Positions 28,205-41,798 of a stretch of 64,000 nucleotides of DNA are shown one piece after another. This DNA is from Coturnix japonica. Its lineage: Eukaryota; Chordata; Aves; Galliformes; Phasianidae. Each line of letters starts with the position of its first letter. The stretch's first letter is position 1. Below the pieces are notes generated by a model. That model saw nothing but the letters and a program-made list of their open reading frames with translations, did no database searches and had not been told where the DNA came from. The stretch is from positions 34,082,768 to 34,146,767 of the forward strand of contig NC_029519.1 in the NCBI RefSeq assembly GCF_001577835.2. The letters are read 5' to 3'. Made by a program: the position numbers and the translations under genes.

Positions 28205-28226
28205 AAAAAAAAAATTTTTTTAAAAA
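28205..28226. repeat. A10T7A5 run
   Basis: Ten A, seven T and five A in succession, a low-complexity palindromic tract in a TBCK intron. Confidence 0.8.
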
Positions 28227-30506
28227 TGAGGAATTTTGTCCATCTTCTGCTTCCAAAGAAAGCAAGACTGTTCCTGTTATTTAAGTCTGGCTTGTTCTTA
28301 AAAATCTCCAGTTACAGACATTCAGCAGGCCCTCAGTAACATTAAAAAAAATCTTCCTCTGTCTGGTCTGATTCTAGTTAGAGACTTCACGTGTATGAGA
28401 AAAGAGTGAATTCTAATCAAGGTAATATATATTCAAGAGTTATTTGCTTCCACAGTTTTCAAAAAGTATAGTTGCTGTTAAGGCACTTCACTTGATCACG
28501 TTATTTCCCTTTAGTGGTGGATTGATGCTAGACATTTGAGATAAAATGGATCATAAACATGTAAATAACTCCATTATTCTTAATGTTTCAGCATTGTGTA
28601 GGTTGTTGAAGTACCATTTTTATTTACAATTTTATATCCTCAAAAGTATTTTTCTCAAATATTTTAGCAATGTTTATGACAAAGTATGGTGAATTGAAAA
28701 ACAAGTATTTTACTATGTACATAGAAATAAATTTATTATATATGTAGTACAGAGATAGTAAAGCATTAATTAGATAACTAGCTGAAGATAAATTTTTGTA
28801 ATTTTATTGTTTGCCGTACTTAAACTTGTTCTGTGCTCTTGTATACAAATTAGTCGAAGAAATACAAAACAATGGTATTTTTTCCTTTTTGTTGCATCTC
28901 TTTATTTCCTATCTCAGTAAAAATTTCCTGTTAAGTAGAGATTCATTTACCTGACTAGTCTGACTCTGCTTTCTAGAATCCTGTCTAATTTTTCTCCTGG
29001 AATTAGGCTGTTGAAAATGTAGTCCACTTTTCTTGAGGCTCTGTTCTAAAATAAGATTTTTTTCATCAAGAGATGATAATTTTTAAATTCCAGTTAAAAA
29101 GAGAAGGCCCTGGATTTAAATGATCTACAAGTTTATTACTACTGTATGAAAAAGCTTTGATGCTACTGGTTTAAATAATTTCTGATTGCAGCATTGTGTT
29201 TTTAATTATTTAAGCTGCTTACTAGAAATTATCAAAGACAAAGCAGGTAGGGAGCAAGTAATCAAAAATGCTTAGACTATAATAATTGTACTATCATCTG
29301 TGTACAGGAATGGATTTATGTATATTACAACCAAGATCAAAGGCAAGGTGCTTGCTTAAGTATTTCTGTAGCTTTCCTAATAGCTTGATTATAGGTCTTA
29401 CTCTACTATTGTACAAATCCTATTCTGCTCTTGTGGAGTAGATTCAAAATTTCAATTACTTGAGAATCATTTGACTGCTGCAAAGTGGTTTTATGAGGCA
29501 CTTTTTCATATTAAAAGCCTTTATCAGACTTGTTCTTTATATTTTGTGAGTGAGTAGACATGCTGGAGGAAGAACCTCTGTAGCTCCAGCAGTAGATTGT
29601 AATCACTGTGGCTATTTTCCAGTGTGCTTGCATTTTATGGTAGAGTTCGGTCAATGCAGAAGACAGGCCTACTTTCTTCTTCCTTTAACCCTGAGTGGGC
29701 TTGAATCTTCCTGGAATTAGGGAATGTCATTTTCAGAATGTCAGCCTGGTTAGTAATAAAATTACCCCGCAAATGGTTTATCTTGTATGTCATATGCGGA
29801 ATAAACCATAAAGTAAATAGAGAGCTATTAAAATGTCAGTAATTCAGGATTACATAGGAAACTGTAGGTATAATGTGTTCATATTCTGTTTAAATGACCA
29901 TCATTTCAGAACTTTTACCCTGGTTAGTAGGCATGAGAATGGCTTCAGTCTTAGTGGGACTGCAGGTAAATATAAACAGATGTTTTTGTTTGGGAATCTG
30001 AGTGCCCATTTATTAGAATTTCAGTTTGGAATCAGAATTGTAAGGGGTTTGGGAGAAGTTGGCAGGAGGTTTTAAGAAAATTTCCCAATAATCCTTATTT
30101 AGTTTTGGTTTACACTGTAAGTACTGTTGCATAAAATTCCTTTGTAAGAGATGCTCCAGCTGCTCACTGGTATTTGATTCCTGGGGTCAGAATAGAGCTG
30201 GTTTGAAGTAAAATTCCGTGAAATGTACATATTCGGGAAATTGGGTCTGGAGCATGGTTTCATTTATAAGCTCTTTTTTTATAGCACCTATGAAACAAAC
30301 TCTTAATTCTCTCCATTTTTCTGTGTCATTTCAGACATTGTTTTCTCTCTATATAAGTGGTAATTGAAGTCTATCAAAATATGCTAATGCTAAAGACCAG
30401 CATTGGTGTATCTTATCTGCCAGGATGAAGAGCATGTTCATTCTGCAGATGTGTGTGTACAGCACTTCTCTCTGCCTTGCACATATCCTTAACTGTTTTT
30501 CTTAAG

Positions 30507-30666
30507 CTTTAACCGTGGCCACATCTCTGGCAGCATCAACGTCCCATTTGCATCAGCGTTTACTGCAGAAGGAGATCTCATCCAGTGCCCAGCAACTGCC
30601 ACACTTCAGAGCTTTAAAGGAAGAGTTGTAGTGATTGTAGGAAATGCAGTGAAGAACACAGCTGCT
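30507..30666 (+). CDS. TBCK: TBCK coding exon, rhodanese-like domain core
   Basis: The first base completes Asp, and the exon then reads [14 protein letters not shown], the canonical G-H-I-x-G-A/S-x-N-x-P strand of rhodaneses. [21 protein letters not shown] follows in two parts: the strand RVVVIV and the loop GNAVKN. In active rhodaneses that loop begins with the catalytic Cys. Here Gly (codon 30640-30642) stands at about that place and no Cys is present, as in mammalian TBCK (VIVIVGHVAKHTAE by memory), so the domain is expected to bind rather than catalyse. The exon is 160 bp and ends in phase 0. The donor is GCT|GTAAGT. Confidence 0.95.
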
Positions 30667-33600
30667 GTAAGTCTGTAGATAGAGTGGATATAACATATAT
30701 GTTTATATATAGAAATACATCACAAGAATGAATGCATACAGTAGCAGTAAATAATACGTTCTGAGTAATTTATTTATTAGTAACTTTGGGTGGGTGTCAG
30801 TACAGGATCTGGGGGAATTTTGGGTTCGTTTCTACTTATGAGCAATAACATTTGAAGTAACCAACATCTGAGAGAGTCAACATTTTTAAATGAATCATTT
30901 AACATTTTTTCACCTTTAAAATCTTTATATTGATGGGTTATGAAGGCAAAATCGGAACTTCCAAAGTCTGTCAGTAAGATCTATTTTTCAAAAATCACTT
31001 AACAGTTGCTTTTTGCAGTGATATTAAGTGTATACAAGGCAAGTAGGGAACAGCATGCGTGATATGAAGTCCAAGGGAAACAGGACATAGTTCATATTAC
31101 TCCAAGAAAGAAACAGTGTGTTGGTTAGTTGTATTTTATTATTCAGAGTAAGTAGTTCTGCTCAGTTTAGAGAAGAATGATTATTACATGTAACTTCCAT
31201 ATGTAAGTTTGGGTAGATGGGGAGAATATTCAGATGTGCTTATCCATTTCTGTAATTAATGGTGTTGTGAACCAGCAGAAAACCAAGTAGAATTATTACT
31301 TCTGCTGATCTTCATCTCAGGAAAAAGGGATACTTTCTTTTTATTCAACTGTGGGCTTTAGGTATAGTATACATTTTGTTCGACCCAGTCTGTTTTCATT
31401 AACCTATGTTTTGTGAGTTAGAAAATAGACTACTGTTTGTCCTATCTTCCTATCTTAAACTGTAGCAGAAGTAGTGTGAGACAGAACCTAAAGCACACTG
31501 AATTGTTTCAGCCAGTGAGTCTGGGTTTCTGCGTTGGATCTGGATGAATCCATGATAAATATTTCACATGAAGTCAATTTGAAAAATTACTGTTGCTCAC
31601 TAAATGTTGAATGCATATATTCCTCCTTAAAGGAATAAATACAAAATGCGTAAAATGTCGTGTGCCAAATGGAGATGATTTAATGGATGCTTGACACATT
31701 TGATGGTGGGTTAAGCAGCAGCTTTCAGTAATTACATTTTGAGTTAGTGAACATACTAATTTATCTCAGTAACAGTCTTAGCATTCACTAAGCTCTTGAG
31801 GAATAGGAACAGGAAAGATGAACTACTTTGGTATTCAGTAATGAGTGTCTTTATGGGAGACAGCCCACTTACTAGCAAGTCATTTTCTCAGGGTTGTTTT
31901 CCAGGACTGATCTGTCTAAAACAGAAGGAAGAAAAAATGAGTATCTGTAGGCAAGGAGAGATAGGCTTTACAGTATGGTTGTGGGTTACACCATACCTAA
32001 GGGAAATTTAGATCTACTTATAATGTAATGACAGTTTTCATGCAAACTTGTATTTTTCGCAGCTTTTAAATGTTTCATTAGGAGGAGAATTAAATGTTTC
32101 CTTTGCTGTGCTGCTGTAGAAAGCCTACTGTGTTTAGTGAGTCCAAGCACTTCAGCCATGTTAAGAGGATGTTGCATTATCCTTAGACCCAACTTGCTAG
32201 ACTTGAGACAGTGGAAGAAGTGTGTATGTTTACATGCAGCTATGAATATTACAGCTTTTCTTAAGAAAAGTAATAACCTTTTTGAAGTTGCGTTATGTAA
32301 TCTTATAGTATGAAAAATTGCAGAAGCAAGTGTGTGGGAACAGAAACAATGTTTCAAAGAAATGTAAGATGTTTGACTTTAAAAGTTTCTTTTCTAAATA
32401 GTTATGTATCTCAAACTGGAAAGAAATTTGCCACAGATTGTACCCTCCTCTACAAAGGAGTTTATTTTGGCTTTTAAGAAGTGTTGACTGGTATTTAAAC
32501 CATTAAAAGCATGGAAACTGGCTCTGTTAGTTGTGTTACTTAAATTTATGCAGTTCTGTGAGGATAAGTATAGGAAATAAATGTTGATCATTTATGAGGT
32601 TATTTGTAATTAGGAGATTAAATCTTTCAGTAGCATTTTGTATTAGTAACCTGGCATCATTTCAGTAACTAAAAAATTGGCTGTCCTGAATGGACTTGCA
32701 GAAAACTCATTTTTGCCCTTTTCACACTTTTTTTTTTTTTTTCCTGTTTCTGCCTTATGTGTTTGATTTGGTGCCAGATGATAAAACATTTAAATATGAA
32801 AGAAAAGGCTCTTTAAAACTCAATAGGCAGCAGGTGAAAAGCAAAAACTCCATAGTGGTCCAGTTCCAGGAGGAGACAATGAAGCCAGCAGTGCTGCAAA
32901 CATCATTCTAGCTCTGGCTTTAGTTGAACACTTCCTTTAAAAGAATTAAAACAGGGTAAATTCTACTTGTTCAGCCATTAAAAGGTGTAAAAGCTAAGTT
33001 AATGGATTGGTTGATGAACCAGAGCCTTGCCGATCCACACAAACGTTATACTAGAATTAACAGGCCAGATTCTGCTGTGATTTTTAACATATATATGAAG
33101 TGGCAGCATCTCTAAAGTGAATCAAATTCTCCCTTCACACATCCACAGAAATACAATTGCCTTGACATTTCCAGTTCAGGCAAAGGATCATCACAATTGG
33201 GAGTAAAATGGTCTACGTGCTCTAGAGCTGGTTCTTTTTTTTTTCACATGTTGCAAATAGCATTTTGGTGCTCATTAATCCATGTCTCCTGGTTTTTGTA
33301 ATTTTTGTAATATATGATAGCAGATATGGAAGAATTTGGTTTTTTGGGAGGAAAGGTGACATTAGTTCTTCATTTCCCATTCTTCAAGAAACTTTGAGGT
33401 GTTATTTTATGTGCTTCCATTTCCAGCTTTGTCGATAGTACTGTGAACTTGACTGAAACTAGAATAGGAAAAATAGTTTATCTAGCATTAAATCATGTTC
33501 CAACAGCTCAGTTTTAACACTGACCAGCTGTATCATGTGTGTTGTGATTAATATACATTTGTGTTTTCATTCAAATGATATAACAGAATAAAAGGTATAG

Positions 33601-36600
33601 GACTCCAATATTTCTAATAAGTAGAAACTCATTTATTTTGTACTTTACAGAAAAAAACCTGTGAGTCAAAACTTAATAAATAAATCTGTATGTCAAGGTT
33701 AAAAAAACATAGATAAGTAAATCTAAATTGGGATGTTTTCATTCCTGAATGTTATCTTTTTTTAAAAAAAAATCTGGCTAAGTTATGTTGCTATAAATAC
33801 ATTGTCTAGACAATTTCTACTAGTAACTAAGGCAGGGTTATAGTTCTGATTGTGTCACAAAGTAGCTAATAATTAAAATATATAAGTTATCTCTAAGGCA
33901 AAGATAAGCAGTTGTGATTTTCTGTGAGATCTTTCTGACCTTATTCAAGGCAAGAGAGAAAGGGTCAAGTTCAAGATTCTTTTTGTGTAACACATCCTAA
34001 TCTGAGAAACGCCAACTAGTTTTTTCTGTGTTGGAGTTTCTCTAAATGTAGATGTTAATCTATGAACATCAAATCTTTTCTCTTGCTAACGTATTTGAGA
34101 TTATAATAGAAAGTGTTTGCTTTATGGTATGGGGAGACTGAAATAGAAAATGGCTTTGTTGTTTTTTTCCTTAACTTTCATATATAATTTAACAATGAAT
34201 GTAAACTGGAAATGATGTTTTAAGAAAAAATAGTCTGGAAAATGTAAAACTAAAAAGTCTTCACACGTGTGAAAAGCAAGTTCTTGCATGCTCAAGCTGA
34301 TTTCTTGTTGCAAACCTGTCTTAGAAGAAAAAAAAAAAAAAGATGGATGGCTGCTAAATGTCATTGGTTGGTCTGAAGATTCGGTATTGCATTGAGTACT
34401 CGAGGACAGATGCGTACATGCTTATAAGGGCAGATAGGTTTCTTTAGAAGTACCTAATGAAACTTCCAGAGTGAAAGAAAGCAGAAATCATCAATTAACT
34501 TTTTGAGTTATTTTAACTATATGTCTTTTACATTCTTAATCTCCTCGTAGATGTTACTTTGCAGAAAAGTGATCGTGGAGATAGATGGGTTTCTGTTGAT
34601 TCTTGGAATGGCTCTTCCATCCTGTTGATTTGTTAAGGCACCGCCCTACGCTCTGGATTTAAACTCAGAGCCTACTGGCATCGTTAGATGTCTCTTTTCT
34701 ACCTGTAAAGAGGGGGAGATTAAGTTTGTGTTTTTAAGAGATAGGTTGCATTCATCACAAGTAATCCTGGTTGCATCTCTGCCTGAGACAGGCTGAAGTG
34801 TCTTCATTAATTTATTCTATGAAGCCTGTATTATTTTATTCAGTTTGTTTTAGTTGTTGTAATGCAAGTGCAGATTTTTTTACAGTTCACAGAAAGCCCA
34901 GCTGCTGCTGCCAGGACATTGCTCATTATACAGCCCAAGACAGATTGGGCTGTGAGCCAGCAGTTGTACTGCTGTTGTGATTCTGCCCCTGTCAGTGTCT
35001 TTGGTTAGTTTGCATGCCAAAAGTACTGCAGAAATAACCTTAGTATTCCCCTTTCTCACAAGAGGAAGAGGGGAAAATAAAAGGAGACTCAGGAGCAGAA
35101 TTGTAATGTTCCCTTCCATTTCTGAAGCGGGTGCCAAGGAAAGCAGACTATTTCTAAAACTCCAGATAGATTCTGTTCTTTAATCCATGTTGAGACTGAC
35201 AGTTACAGTTATGGGAAATTGTTTTGTTGATGTAGAAGTTCAGAAGTTTAGTCCATCTGTCTGCCTTACTACACAGAAGTTTGAATGTTTCTGAGATGAG
35301 CAATTGTGGGATAGCTTTTCCTATAAAAAAAAATGTCTGACTTCTGTGAGATGCTGATAAGCAAGATCTCAACTTTTCTAAACCATCTTGGAGATTTGTA
35401 TGGACTGGAAAGGCTGGAGATAGTGAATCTGAATCCTGGAGTAGTGCTGTTAGACTCTAGTAATATCTTCAGGCATGTCGGTCTTGTCCATGATTCTAGT
35501 GTCTTTATAGACTGCACCTTTGAAAGAGCACCCTTGTCCTTGCATGAGCTTGCATGAATTAAGTCAAGTCTGTAGTATTCAGGGCCGTTGTGTAACAAAA
35601 GTGAATTACTAGTTTCTGAAGCTGTTCTGTAGCTCTGAATCTACTTGGTATTTTCTGGTATTTGGGTTCAGACAATCTGAAATAACATGAAATGATAATT
35701 ACTGAAATATAGATGAAAACGTACTAGTAAGTGTCTGTTATAGGTACATAAATAAGGATACTGCCAGCTAGAATGGCATAGGTGAATTTGTCACTTCCAG
35801 TATCCATATGGATATGGGGCAGATGTTGTTTTACTCTTCGTTAAACTTTTAGTCAGTCAGTTTTTGAAGAGAATTGACTCCTTGTTACAGGAGGAAATGT
35901 GTGTGTTGAATGGAAGGTCCAAGGATTTGTGTCTTGTTTAAGGCCAAAACCTGCAGTGTAGGCCTGCCCTCAGAATCATCTAAGAGTTGGTAGTTTGAAT
36001 ATGGGCTTGCTATAGGCTGCTTCATCAGCCTATTTTTTAATTGACAAAGATTTCAATTTGAGCAGCATTAGTAAAAAGTAAAGCAAAGCTTAAAAAAAAT
36101 ATATTGATTTTGCATTACCGGGGACTTCTTTGAATGTCTTGCAACATCTGGGACAGACTTGAGGGGATTTTATAAAAGAGCTAAAGCCATCCTAAAAAAT
36201 GAAGTTGAAGGGAGCAGTTGCTTTTGATACTAAGGGGGGAAAAAGCATCTTTCAGAGAGGGTCATACTCTTTTTTTATATTCAGACCGACTGTTCTGTGC
36301 ATTTCTTCAAAAATGCATGTTTTTGTCCATTAACAGCTTTTTTATTTTCTGTCCAAAAGCAAATAGATTTGCTTTCTGCATTTTATTGTCACAGTCTATT
36401 CAGCTGTACTGGGTGTATTTCTTATATCTTGGTTAGTATAAACTCTGCTGACAGCCAAATTTCTACAGGTTTTTTCTTTTTCAGGTTCTCACTTTTCTGA
36501 GGGTTTTTTTCTGTGTGTGTAATATTACATTACTAAGTGGAAAATTTTAAAAGGCAGGTGTTAAAAAGTTACTACTCAAAGAAATGTGAGTGTTCACTTT

Positions 36601-39600
36601 ACTTTAATGCTATTAAATACTTATTTGTCTAGGCTTACTTTCAAATCTTAGCATTCTAACTGCTTTAAGTTTCTGCTGTGTTTTTGTACTAATGGAATGG
36701 AAAGCTTTCCTTTTTGGCCATGTCAGCAGAATGAATTTTTCCTTGTTTCTCCTTGATCTTGTTAGAAAAGTAAATACCTGCTGCTGCTGCTTTTTGTTTG
36801 TTTGTTTTTTAATATAGTATATGTAATATGTGCATGCACAAAGTTGTGCACCTTGTGCTTTGCGCTTCTTTCCGTTTATGTGAATTGCTCTGAATTGAGC
36901 ACTTTGCTTTCAGAATAGTGAGCTCTTGCCTGAAATCATATGTCTAAATAGACTGTGTTTCCTGAGGGGTTTGTTCAGTATGCAGTTACAAATGGAAAAA
37001 CGACAATAATCTTGTGGCTATGGGGGAGTGTTTATAGAATTTGATAAAGGTTCCTTTTTTCAGTTTCTACTTTAACTCTTCTCTCTCTTTTGGCACTAAT
37101 AACTTTTGTACCCTGATAACATTGGTCACAGCAGTCCTTTTTGGTATTCTGATGCGGTAAGTTACTCCTTCCCTCCCAGCTTGCCCTTTAATTACTACCT
37201 GTCACAGGAATGTCTGTGAAAGTGAAAAAGGTATACTTAGCAACCATTATGGCTGGCTTGACAGGACCTGGGAATGGCGCTACTCAGGCTGTGTGGTGTA
37301 ATTAGGCTCTATGCTATACTCAGTCTGAACGTGTGATGTGCCTACTGTAATACATTCAGCAAAGTTGTGACTTTGCTGCTTTGGAACAGGGTGGTTGAAA
37401 AACTTTGATAAATGCTCCATTGGTGAATATCAGTTTACCACCTCAAACTATTGAGATTCCTGATACTTAATGGTATTAAAGGGAGAGCCCTGACAAGCTG
37501 TTTCAAGAGCAACATCCATGCTCGGTAAAAAGTTTTAAATATGCCCAAATTTTGATATGAATTTGCTTTGATGTTGTCTGTGGTTTTGAAAGCCTGGCTT
37601 TGTGAGTGAAGAAGTCTTAGCTTACTGCTTCCATAAGCAAATTACAATTTTATAGCTCATTTTCACTCACTGGGAAGGATGTCTATGACTGACACATTAA
37701 TTGAGGAATAGCGTTACCAAAGCCATGCCATAGGATGATAAATGTGTCATTTACATATTCATCTTTCCATATCTTGTATTTTTCTGTGAAACCAGCAAAA
37801 GGAAGTCCAGTTTAATCTCTAGATATAGGCAGTAAAAACAAGCTGTATTTGCATAGAAGACAGCTACAGACAGTTCTGTAAGGGGATGTGAGGGGGAAGT
37901 AATTGTTTTGTGTTCTTGTGCTTTCTACCTCTCATTCACCAACAGCCACAGAATCGGCAGTGCTGATTTCTCAGAGACTATGTGAGGAACTGACATATTC
38001 CACACTATGAAGTTGTAAAGAAATATTGTCGTACGTAGTAAATAAAAGTTATTTCCATCCATAACTTGGTTACTAAAACAGTTCTAAAATATGGTGGGAC
38101 GTAAACTGTAGTGCTCGAATCTGAAATTCAAAGCAGTTATTCACTTATTTTCAGGTTAGATGGAATGGTAATTACATTATGGCTATAGTATTGAACAATT
38201 TGAAGGACAGTTTATGGCCTACTCTCAGAAGCAGAATCTCTCTGCTGACACACAGGATATTGTACTGAGCCAACAGCATGACTGTTTCCTGTCAGTCCAA
38301 ACACTGGCTGTCATTTTTTATTTCTGTGAGCAGCATTGAATGGATTCCAAGATAGAGCACTATCCATTAGTCACAGTTGGACAGTACTGTGAAATGACAA
38401 AGGTCTACATTTGAAGTAGGGATGTGCAGTTGGAGTATTTTGCTGAATATATTCTATTTCTGTAGCGCATGGCATGCACAGCTGAGCACTATTCCTCAGA
38501 AGGAAAAGATACATACAGCATATTTATGAATTGTGATTAAAGTGAGAAGTAGTTGGACTCTCAATGTTTTAACTGCGCATAGTACACTACTGCATCAGAA
38601 AGCCTCTATAAAAGCATGGCATTTACTTTTCTTATGCAAACTGGCATCCTGCATATGGCTTAACTTTTCTACTAGATGTTTTGGATTGCTTTATTGCGGT
38701 GTTTGGTTAATTTTTTTGTTTGTCTGTTTTTCATTTGATACCTTGAATCTTCCCAAACTAATGGGGTAAGCTTATCAAATTTCCTTTTGGTCTCAAACAA
38801 AAGCCAGAATTTTTACAGTGGATACAGTAGGGCTTCTTACTCTGCCTTGACCTCTTAGTCTGCCTCACAAGTCCTTGCAGATCACATACTGGCTCCTCAC
38901 TGCCTGGGTAAATCCATCCTGAAAGAAGAGAAAGGAAGGCAGTAGCTGTTTGATGTGTAGATGTATGTAAATGGATTCTCTGCATATATAAAATACTTCA
39001 TTGTGAAGCAAAATTTCTGGCTGTGGGAGGAGTTTAAAATTACTGCAAACTCTTAAAAAGGTTATTTCAGTTCTTGTACTTGATCGGGTAATCACATTGT
39101 TTTGCCTTAGTATCTGTTATGTTCATTCTAATTAGCTGTGACAGTAGAAATGTAGGTGATCCAATGTACCAGTGTATGCCGGGCATGGCGCCTAGTGCTG
39201 TTCTGTCAGTCTTACAGCCATCGGAAATAAACTAAAATTGTTGTTGTTTCCTTCCAATTAATCAATTTTAGTGGCTTGCTTTTTAATGTACTGCAATTGC
39301 TATTCAAAAGGCAAGTTTGACACATTAAGCAGAAATTGTTCTTCCTTTGTAGGCTTCAGAATCATAGCAATATTTCATGTCGCTACATGGAAGCAGACAA
39401 CTGCAGTATTTGGTTTACAGAATAAATTAATGGGGGAGAGAGGATTTCGAGGAATTGTCTGTGCTTGTTCTATGTAGCTTGTCTATGAATGGATGGGGGG
39501 GGAGTAGGGGAGGAAAGGAGAGAAAGGGAATACAAAAACTGGGCCCCAAATTACTATCTGACATCTCTGAAAGGAAGTAATGTTAGACTAGTTGGACAGG

Positions 39601-39998
39601 TAAGCGAATGACTGTCTTATCAAACTGTGATGCTTGTACATTTGGGAACATGTAGAGAATACCTGGGAATAAGATTATTCCACATGGAAATGCATGTTAA
39701 TTCGCACTTTTAGTAAAGTTCCAATGATTATTCTGAAATAAAAAATACTGATAAAATGAGGTAAATCCTACCTAAGCAAAGATAAGTGATATTCAGAGGT
39801 GACACTTTCCTGACCTCCAAATTAATTCCAGCTGCTGCAACAGACAGTCCTGGAGTTCCTATGTAGGACTCCTTGGTGTAAAAATGAACTTAAAGAATCT
39901 GATAAACTTTCCTTTTATTTAATTTGTCTGTCTTAGTGTAGTGTCATTTTGAATTAAGTACTCTAATATATGTCATACTAATGATATGCCTACTTCAG
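30667..39998 (+). other. TBCK: TBCK last intron (9,332 bp)
   Basis: This AT-rich intron has no identifiable gene or interspersed repeat. A T7A9 run lies at 33757-33772 and a G-rich patch near 39496-39510. The longest open frames are about 70-123 codons, lie on both strands, lack domain signals and are treated as chance. Confidence 0.78.
33757..33772. repeat. T7A9 palindromic run
   Basis: Seven T directly followed by nine A in the last TBCK intron. It is of the same type as the runs at 5924 and 41765. Confidence 0.8.
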
Positions 39999-40109
39999 TT
40001 TGCAGCTCATCTGGTGAAGAACAAATACCCACGGGTCTGCATCCTAGATGGAGGAATCAACAAGATCAAACCAACTGGTCTCCTCACTGTTCCTTCTCCA
40101 CAAATATAA
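39999..40109 (+). CDS. TBCK: TBCK terminal coding exon with stop
   Basis: The exon codes for [20 protein letters not shown] and then [16 protein letters not shown], ending in TAA at 40107-40109. The L-D-G-G-I strand-turn is the last conserved rhodanese motif, and [12 protein letters not shown] matches the mammalian TBCK C-terminus apart from conservative changes. The acceptor is CTACTTCAG. The exon begins in phase 0 and gives 36 codons plus the stop. Together the six exons in the window give 822 coding bases (273 residues plus stop) with all junction phases consistent and no internal stop, so the gene looks functional. Confidence 0.97.
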   Translation, partial: FAAHLVKNKYPRVCILDGGINKIKPTGLLTVPSPQI

Positions 40110-40642
40110 GTGACTGTAAATGTTCAGGGTGATTTGACTGAATAGGCAAGTCTTACACTGCAGCGTCAATATTCTGAACCCAAAGGGCATTACGGTGACT
40201 CTGTTATACGATTTCTAGATGATCAGTATCTCCCCTTGCACATCAAGAGCAAAGTTGTATGATTGTTCTTTGACATAGAGACTCGTCTGCTACTGATGAT
40301 AAATGTGAATCTTCCAGTTTTCCGAGAAACTTCTTTCAGTGGTGATGTAGTGCAAAACTGGCTGAGCTCATCCAAACTCAGTTAGCATTCAGTATTGTAG
40401 AAATATTTCTGCAGAATGACATAAACTGGCAACTGATTGCCCTAAGCTGTACTTAAATAGATTGTTTTTCAAAAGTATTTTACTGTGAATATTGAAAATA
40501 ATGAGCTGAAATTGTCACTTGTATCAAAGAAAGAAAAGATGTGTTCTCTCATTTTAAAGTATAATTGCTGTATCTTGTGACCTACTTTTTTTCTTACTTT
40601 TCTTATTTTTTTTTTTTTAAAGCACTTTTCATCTGGATTGGA

Positions 40643-40648
40643 AATAAA
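40643..40648 (+). promoter_or_regulatory. TBCK: Polyadenylation signal AATAAA (proximal)
   Basis: Canonical hexamer 534 bases after the TBCK stop codon, just after a T-rich run. Confidence 0.55.
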
Positions 40649-40854
40649 GATATGTCCTAGATTGGAGATTGCTGCATGAGCTGCTGCTAAGTCAATCCAA
40701 ACTGCATTGCATAGTACAAAAATGGAGATTTGCTGCTAAGTGGAAAATTTAACATTGTTTCCTGAAGTGTGGCAAACAAAACTTAAACAATTATTGCCCC
40801 AGCAACAGATTGACAACACTGTGTCTGTGACAATGGATTGGTTACTCCACAAAT

Positions 40855-40860
40855 AATAAA
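40855..40860 (+). promoter_or_regulatory. TBCK: Polyadenylation signal AATAAA (distal)
   Basis: Canonical hexamer 746 bases after the TBCK stop. It is followed at a fitting distance by CA and then T-rich and GT-rich sequence, which makes it the better candidate for the main 3' end. Confidence 0.6.
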
Positions 40861-41764
40861 GTTAGAAGCTCACACCCTAAAGAGAAATAATGCACTTTTG
40901 ATCTTCATATGAAAACGGCTTAGAGAAATCTTTAATGCAGGAAAATCAGGTTGTTATGTTACCTGTTGAGGGACAGGATGTCTTGGAACTTAATTTTTTC
41001 CCTATTCTCACTTACTTTAGGTAATAAGGAGCTCTTCCTGTTGTTTCTACATTTTTCAAGTTTAAGCCTTGCACCAGCGTTTTCTAATAAGCACTGAAAC
41101 TTGGAGTAGAAAATATGATTTGTAAAAAGCCTGGTTACAGTTGTCTTTTTGTTTTCATTATGAGATTAACAAAGAGCATGGTGTCAACCAAAAACTGTGA
41201 GACAGTACTTTAGTTAATACAACTTCACTGTGAGAATAATGAAGACCTGCCCTGAGTGAGATGGCTGGTTATCATACACCTTAGTTGAGGATTTTCTGTC
41301 ACGACTGGTTTATTGATTTGCAAATAAGAACGCTACATTAACTTTATTTCATTTTAATTTGTCACAAAAGATTTCCAAGGCAAAACAGTTGTGAAAGGAG
41401 AGAAGAGGTCACAGAGGAGGCTGTGAACTCAGGTCATGAACGTTCTCTTTAGATCACAAGCAAAGTGATTACTGGTTTTTATACTTTCTGTTATTTTGTA
41501 TAACTGATACCATAGAATATGAGGTCTTCTGGAAGGTGTTGAGAGAAGTCTTGTTTTCTTCTGTTCTATGACCAGAAGATTTTAATCTGAACCTTCAGAA
41601 GCTAATCTCTCTGGAGTTGGTGCTGTCTCCAGGGAGATTTAGTCTTACCACAGCTGTTCCTTTGCAAACCTTAGAAGAAAAGTATGATGAGTGAAAAGAA
41701 TGGTGGGAAAGAACCCACTATTTACCTCTCTTTGTCTTCTTTGTCTTGGCTGCAATTTGTTGTG

Positions 41765-41797
<33 letters not shown>

Positions 41798-41798
41798 G
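41765..41798. repeat. T13A21 palindromic run
   Basis: Thirteen T directly followed by twenty-one A, about 900 bp past the distal TBCK poly-A signal. A transcript through it could fold into a pure A-U hairpin. Assembly length here may be unreliable because of the homopolymers. Confidence 0.85.

Larger units (their letters stand above)
27480..30506 (+). other. TBCK: TBCK intron (3,027 bp)
   Basis: No gene is seen. The intron holds a 20-A run at 27580, a GTT repeat near 27630, a T-rich tract at 28084-28108 and an A10T7A5 run at 28205-28226. The acceptor is TTCTTAAG, again AAG. Confidence 0.82.
40110..40880 (+). other. TBCK: TBCK 3' untranslated region
   Basis: Sequence after the TBCK stop. Two canonical AATAAA hexamers occur, at 40643-40648 and 40855-40860, and each would allow cleavage some 10-30 bases later. 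I set the end shortly after the second. A T-rich tract precedes the first. Which site is used, and whether transcripts run further, cannot be told from sequence alone. Confidence 0.65.

Noticed and set aside
31986-32357. 123-codon minus-strand frame in the last TBCK intron
   Set aside because: Antisense inside an intron, His/Ser/Leu-rich without a domain, and no transcript signals beside it.
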